NCBI RefSeq assembly: GCF_028389875.1
Contig: NC_084668.1
Location: 22,559,493 to 22,623,492, forward strand
Reading direction: 5' to 3'
Length of the DNA: 64,000 nucleotides
Source of the DNA: Rhea pennata
Lineage: Eukaryota; Chordata; Aves; Rheiformes; Rheidae
Shown here: positions 58,906-64,000 of the stretch, piece after piece
Position numbering within the stretch: the stretch's first letter is position 1
Layout of the letters: every line of letters starts with the position of its first letter
Made by a program: the position numbers and the translations under genes
The notes under the pieces: model-generated
Database searches by the model: none
The model's input: only the letters and a program-made list of their open reading frames with translations
What the model was told of the DNA's origin: nothing

Positions 58906-60870
58906 GTAGGTTTTTTTTCTTTCGCTCGTTTAAAACCTCTTGGCGGCTTTCTCCATCTAGGCTTGGAAATAGCGATTTCGGAACGAAACGATAAATCTGT
59001 GAGACCCTGTTCCGTGCCGCTGAGCAAGGTGCGGAAAGTGCTCTACACAAAGGAACCATCTTCCCGCTGTTAGCAGGAGAGGTGGGTCTGTAACATAGCA
59101 AAAATAAGACACAGGGAGGAAAAGCCCCCCTCAGCAGCCAGCCCTGGGTTTATCTTACACCATATCGGAGGGATTTAAACAATAAACCGAAGCCCCCAGA
59201 TGGTCAAAAATCAGTGTGTTGAATGTGAAGAAAATGAATCAGTTAAAGGGCGAAGTTATACCAGTGGGTCGAGGAGGGTGTCCCCCCAGCCTTGCATTTT
59301 ATAAATGCTAATGCTACTGCTTCCTTTCAGCGTACGCTGAAGCCTGTAATCAAGTGAAATTTGGATGCTAATTGTAGCTTTTAAAGCCTTGTATTCCTAA
59401 TTGCTCTGAATTTGCCTTGAGTTATTGAGGTGTGAGTGGGAAGCAGAGGCTGCTGCAGGTGGATAGAGAATCGGTTTATAGCCCTGGCTAGGCAATTCAG
59501 ACAGTCATCTACCAAAAATAAATAAATAAAGAGACTCGATACTATAAAGCATCAGAGACAAAGAGAGGGAAACAGTAAGAAATGAAAGGTTGTCAGGCAC
59601 AGCAAAGTGGGGAATAGCTTTTACCCTGAAAGCGCTGCCAGGGCTGTGAGGCATGAACATCGGAGTCATTATTGTGATTATTCTGCAACGGGGAAAAAAA
59701 AAGAGCGGGGGAGGGGGGAAAGGCTGACAGGCAGCACCATGTCGAAAAACAGCTCTTTTTTTCAGATGAAGGTAATAGGCTGTTGCCTTTTACTGAGACG
59801 TTAGACGTAAAAATCGAATTAACGGGCAGCACAGTTAAAAATTAAGTAACCTTCGCCAGAAGCGAAAAGCAGCGCCTTTTGCCTCTGCCTTTGCCCTTGA
59901 AGGCCTCTGCCTTTGTCGGGAGCGCGGCGGCGGGCGGCTGCCCCTGCGCGGCCGTCCGGGTGCGGCCCTCGCGGCTCGGCGCTGCCGGCGGCTCCAGGCT
60001 CTCGCGGCCGGCGCTGCCCCGCCGAGTCCGGCGAGCGCTTCACCCGCTTGTCCTCCCTCCTGCGGGGCAGCCGGCGCCCTCTCCGCCCGCGGCGGCCCCG
60101 GCCGCCCCCTCGGGGCTGCGCCGCGCTCCCGCCCCGCCGCCCCGCGCTCCCTCTCCGCGGCGCTGCGCTGGGCGGTCTCCGCTCGGGTGCTGCCGGCCCG
60201 CTGCGCGCCGGCAGCGCTGGGGACGGCCGGGGCAGACCGCAGGTGCCGCGGGAAGAGCCGCCGCGAGCGGACGGGCGGGGGCCCGCGGCCCTGTGCGGGC
60301 AGCGCCGGCGGGCGACCGCGCCGCCGCTGAACCTGGCGCTCCGCGGGCCGCCTGCGGCTTAGTCATGCGGGTCCCATCATCTAGTCAAATACTATTTTTC
60401 ACCCAATTAATTCCTGAAGTGTTCGGCGACCCCATTTCATGCCAGTTTATTTTAAGCTGCCACTTCCCTGGATTCTCGCCAGTAAATTATTAGACCTTCA
60501 GGTCCCAGGTGCCTTTCCCTTTCTTCTTGACGGGCCAACGTGTCACTTCGGTGTCACTAAAGAGACAAAGCGCCACAGCTGACCTGAGTAAGCCAAGTCC
60601 TGACCCGAGATCAGGGGCCCTTTGGAAAGCAGTGATTTCTTCTGAAACTCCCTAAGCAGCCCTCGAGGCCAGTGAGCGGCGGGGGGAACCAAGGAAATAC
60701 GGAGAAATACAGGGGAGCGTGCACGTGAGTTGCTCTAGGGTCTTCTCTCTTGCACCCTCCCGTGTGCGGACACGGCGTCAGCTGAATGTCTCTGTCCTTT
60801 CTTTCAGCTTACGACACGTGGTGCGGCGTGGCCCACGGGTGCACCCGGAAAATCGGCCTCAAGATATGCG
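58836..60870 (+). CDS. GAD1: GAD1, glutamate decarboxylase 1 (GAD67), 5' part only
   Basis: Coding exons 58836-58905 and 60808-60870 encode the first 44 residues. The first exon is [16 protein letters not shown] followed by PTNLRPT; the second continues [21 protein letters not shown], matching the GAD67 N-terminus. GAD67 is the PLP-dependent cytosolic enzyme that decarboxylates glutamate to GABA. The catalytic domain and PLP lysine lie in exons beyond the right edge. This N-terminal region separates GAD67 from GAD65, whose N-terminus is palmitoylated. The reading leaves phase 1 after the second exon, so the next exon should begin by completing a Gly codon; it was not found before 64000. Confidence 0.95.
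58906..60807 (+). other. GAD1 intron between coding exons 1 and 2
   Basis: 1.9 kb. It carries TAATTG words at 59369-59374 and 59398-59403 in an AT-rich conserved-looking stretch, and a CpG island at about 59900-60360. An AT-rich unique segment follows (60361-60500). No additional GAD1 coding exon is visible. Confidence 0.6.
59900..60360. promoter_or_regulatory. Intragenic CpG island in GAD1
   Basis: A dense CpG island within the intron. Overlapping Arg/Pro/Ala-rich frames on both strands are composition artefacts. Confidence 0.6.
60808..60870 (+). CDS. GAD1: GAD1 coding exon 2
   Basis: Acceptor CTTTCTTTCAG, donor ATGCG|GTAAGT. It encodes the strongly conserved [14 protein letters not shown] segment of GAD67. 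Confidence 0.95.
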
Positions 60871-62343
60871 GTAAGTCCGCCCCGCGCCCGCGGAGTGCTG
60901 CGCGCCACCGCCGCCGCTCGCCTCGCGCCTCTGCCCCGCCACGGGCGCCCCCTGCCGCCCGCTCCCGGGCCTCTCCGGCCGGGGGGGCCCGTCGAGCCCC
61001 GGGGCCGGGGCCCGCCGCCCCCCGAGCTGGCGGCGGCGAGAATCGAGCCGGGATTTTGGACGACGGCTCGCGCTCCGAAATTTTTCAACCTTATCGGGCT
61101 AGAAAACATGGATCTCCTGGGGGGGAAAGATTAACGCGAGCCTTATTAAAGGGCAATTCGTCAGCTTGCTGGGTTCGTGAGATAGCGCCGGCAGCCAGTC
61201 AGCGCCAGGCACACGAGGGGGAAATGCGAGGGGAAGCAAATACACAGTCCGATCGCAACGTTACAGCAAGAGATTCATTTGCAGATAACAAGCTGTCTTC
61301 CTTCTCCAGATTTCGCTGTAGCGCCTTCGCTTTGGGAGACAAACAACCAAATCGTTATTTTCTGATGAGAGAATCGTTCGGCTTAGCCTGCGCTCCTTAT
61401 GAATAGAAATTATTTCCCGTTTTTCCCCGTTAGCTCTTATTGGTAGTGGGCGGGGGGTTATTTCGTGGGAGAAGTGAATGTTTTATCAAAGCACAGGAGA
61501 CATTTAAACCTCTTCCCGCCTTAGTCGAAACACATTCGTTTATTCGTCTTGTTACAAGGAAGTTTGGACGGAGAAAGAATCAGGTTGCAAAATATTTTAA
61601 TCCTGAGCCTATTAGAGATTTCATTGGTGTCCGCAGGCGACATTAATGAGCAGTTGCTAGTTCTATAAATAGCTCCTGATCTGGGTTTAATGGACCGTTT
61701 CCCTACCAGTCCCTTCAGTGGCTGGAGCGATGAGCTTTTTCATCATCATTTTAATTTAGCCCGGCAAGCAGAACTGATAAAGTAACGCACCGCTGGGCTT
61801 GTTCCGTGTTGCTAGACTACCAGGGTGACGGGGGGACAGCACAGCTTCCTCAACCTAGGTGTTTCATGAAATACACTGAAAATGAAACATCCCACCATTT
61901 TGGATTTGAGAAAGGAGAAAAAAAAAAGAGTTTATTTCTCGGGGCATTATGAAGGGAATTCAAAACGGGCAATATTATTGTGTTGTTAGGTTTCTTTTTG
62001 TGTTCGGTTTTCATTTTCTCCTTTTTTTTTTTTCTTTATGAAATATATATACCTTAAATAGTATCGGTATTTCGGAATACTCGATTTTGCTCAGCACTCG
62101 CTGTACAAGCTCCCCCCTCCCCCCCGCTTGTATCTAACACCTTCACAATGACAGGAATGGGAGTTACCTTTGGCAAATAGAGTGAAGTATGAAACTGACA
62201 GGAATAATTTTTAATTACAGATGCTAAACAAGTCGACGTTTAACTATCGTAATCGGTACCTCTCATCCTTTCATTACTCCAGACCCTAAATATCCTGGAG
62301 TTACAAAGCTGTAGTAAACCAGACGCCTCAGAATCGTTTTTTT

Positions 62344-62376
62344 TGTGTGTGTGTGTGTCTGTGTGTGTGACACACA
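62344..62376. repeat. (GT)n microsatellite
   Basis: Interrupted GT repeat running into GACACACA, hence partly self-complementary. Confidence 0.9.
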
Positions 62377-63479
62377 TAAATCAATTAATTTTGAATGCCA
62401 GCTTTAACTAAGGATTCAGCTCAGAGAAAAGGCAGATCTTGAACAACAGGTGTGTTCTTCTGTCTGCTCTTTTATATTGTGTGTTTGACATTTTTAGTAA
62501 TTATCTATCCAAGATTTATGTGTCATTTCTTCCTAAACAACTGGCCGATTTAAGGATTAGCTACTTTCTTCTCTGGCCGAAAGCTACCGCCTGAGAAGAG
62601 CGTTGCCGCTGCCAAACCCGCGCACCCGCTGTGACTGCACAACCCACTTACAGAAAGAGAACAGGTCTTAAAATGGTTTAATGGACTGTCACGGTGCGCA
62701 AAGCATGGGCAGATTTTGCTCCATGCGTGGAGTCTCACGCTACGTCTTTCACCCGATCTCGGCATTTCGCTGCTAGGCCCGATTCTGCTGTCGCTTCGCA
62801 CCCGTGGGAACAGCGGACGTGGCAAAACGGCTCAGGAGCGTCCGCAGCCGCTCGCTCCCCCCAGCTCACGCTTCCCGGCCCAGCAAGCGGCACCGCAGAG
62901 CGAATTTTGCAAAAGCACCCGAGTAAGGCAGAAACTCAACTCTACCCGAAGTCAGTGGGATTTCTGCGGCTAACTCTCGCAGGCGATTGTCGAGCACCCC
63001 CTGCCCGCTGCCGGAGCTCCTGCAGCCGCACTGACGGGCATCGACACGCGGGAAAAGCACAGGGTCGGGCTCGGCGGATCTGTCCCTGCTTCTGAGGCAG
63101 GTGAGCTGGAGTCTGGAAGGGCTGCGAAGTGGGAGACGGTTGTTAACACACCTTCCTCGCGTTAAGTCTTTTGGTCCCCGATGTGCCAATGCTGCCTCTC
63201 CTAACGCTGGATTTGTGGTTCTCGCATCACCCTGCTTTTAAAAGCTCTACGGCTTTTAATGTAAATCGATGAAAATACCTTGCAGCAGGAAGCACCTGCG
63301 GGACGTCGCTAGTGCTGGGAAAGGCCGCACTGCCCTTCGCAGCGGGACCAGCTTGACCATATTCTCTGCTACTTGCTGGATCTCTCCTGCGCTGTTCTTA
63401 TTTGAAGTTTTTACAGTGGATACAGCTAAAAGTTTGATAGTCATGCGCTTTCCCTCGGGCGAGGGAGAGGCTCTCGACA

Positions 63480-64000
63480 AAAGCCTACCCCGCTTTCCCG
63501 CAGCCCGAGGGCCTCGTCGGCACAGGAGCCAGCGCCGAGGGAGGAAACGGCAGAGCCAGGACGCGGCCGGCCCCTGCGCCGCGCAGCCAGCCGGCTCCCG
63601 AGGGGCTCACGCGTGGCAGCGCCGCGACCGCGGGCCCTTCGCGAGCGACGCCGCAGGTGCAACTGAAAAAAAAAAAAGAAAAAAGAAACGATTCCGGGCA
63701 AGCAGCAAGTTTCTCGATTTTTTTTCCCCCCACCGCTCCCCTCCCAGCTGCCCCCGCAGCGGTGCGAGGTGCGGAGCAGAGCAGCCGAGCTCATGCCAAG
63801 CTAATGTCGGTGGCTGTCGCCCGCTGTCGGGTCAGGCGCGGGGAGAGAGGAGCGAGCGCCGGGGGCGCTTCCCGAGGCGACGCGCGGCCGCTAACGAGCT
63901 TGGAGAGGGTCGTGGCCGCCGCCAGGCCGCGCAGCGCCGCGGGAGCGGAGCCGCTGGAGCTGCAGCCCTTCCCGCGGCCGCGCTCCGCCCCGCCGCCCCC
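63480..64000. promoter_or_regulatory. CpG island at the right edge
   Basis: CpG-dense DNA continuing past the window end and interrupted by an A11/purine run at 63667-63686 and a T9 run near 63720. With three other islands in 9 kb it suggests a broad hypomethylated, Polycomb-type domain over the 5' part of GAD1. Confidence 0.5.

Larger units (their letters stand above)
60871..64000 (+). other. GAD1 downstream intron (runs off the window)
   Basis: The first 200 bp are CpG-rich. At 61030-63480 the DNA is mixed, with many CpGs in moderately AT-rich sequence, a (GT)n run (62344-62376) and poly(A)/poly(T) runs at 61919 and 62022. I searched for the next GAD1 exon (FLQRTNSLEEKS) and did not find it. 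Confidence 0.6.

Noticed and set aside
1-64000. CRISPR arrays, operons, tRNA or rRNA genes
   Set aside because: None seen. The DNA is eukaryotic with spliced genes, and the only short tandem repeats are microsatellites.

Overview
The window looks like vertebrate nuclear DNA, most likely from a bird. Intron-split genes with GT/AG junctions sit in AT-rich non-coding DNA broken by sharp CpG islands. Two decayed CR1-type LINE tails of the avian kind are present (about 31.5 kb and 34.1 kb). The gene order SP5 - ERICH2 - GAD1, all on the + strand, is the conserved amniote block known from human 2q31. A turtle or crocodilian is less likely but cannot be excluded by reading alone. No bacterial, phage or CRISPR content was seen.

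Layout: (1) 1-12.3 kb is intergenic DNA upstream of SP5, with candidate regulatory segments and no supported gene. (2) 12.3-16.1 kb is the SP5 locus: a CpG-rich upstream zone, a cluster of four TCF/LEF-type motifs, two coding exons (364 aa, complete), a short 3'UTR and a poly(A) signal. (3) 16.1-27 kb is an AT-rich intergenic stretch. (4) 27.27-47.09 kb is ERICH2, rebuilt here from ten coding exons whose reading phases all agree (271 aa, acidic C-terminal tail); it has a CpG-island promoter and two CR1 fragments in its introns. (5) 47.1-55.2 kb is intergenic and holds a probable solo endogenous-retrovirus LTR. (6) 55.2-64.0 kb is the 5' end of GAD1: an upstream CpG island with a near-consensus RE1/REST site, a long inverted repeat, a TATA/CCAAT promoter with a non-coding first exon, and the first two coding exons. 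The rest of GAD1 lies beyond the right edge.

The three genes are neighbours and not a pathway. SP5 is a Wnt-responsive zinc-finger transcription factor, ERICH2 is a poorly characterised glutamate-rich protein, and GAD1 makes GABA. The most interesting non-coding signals are the roughly 58-bp-arm inverted repeat 1.2-1.4 kb upstream of the GAD1 promoter, the REST motif in the upstream GAD1 CpG island, the TCF/LEF cluster at SP5, and a phase-breaking 34-nt candidate exon inside ERICH2. Conservation claims are inferred from sequence texture only, because no alignment could be run.
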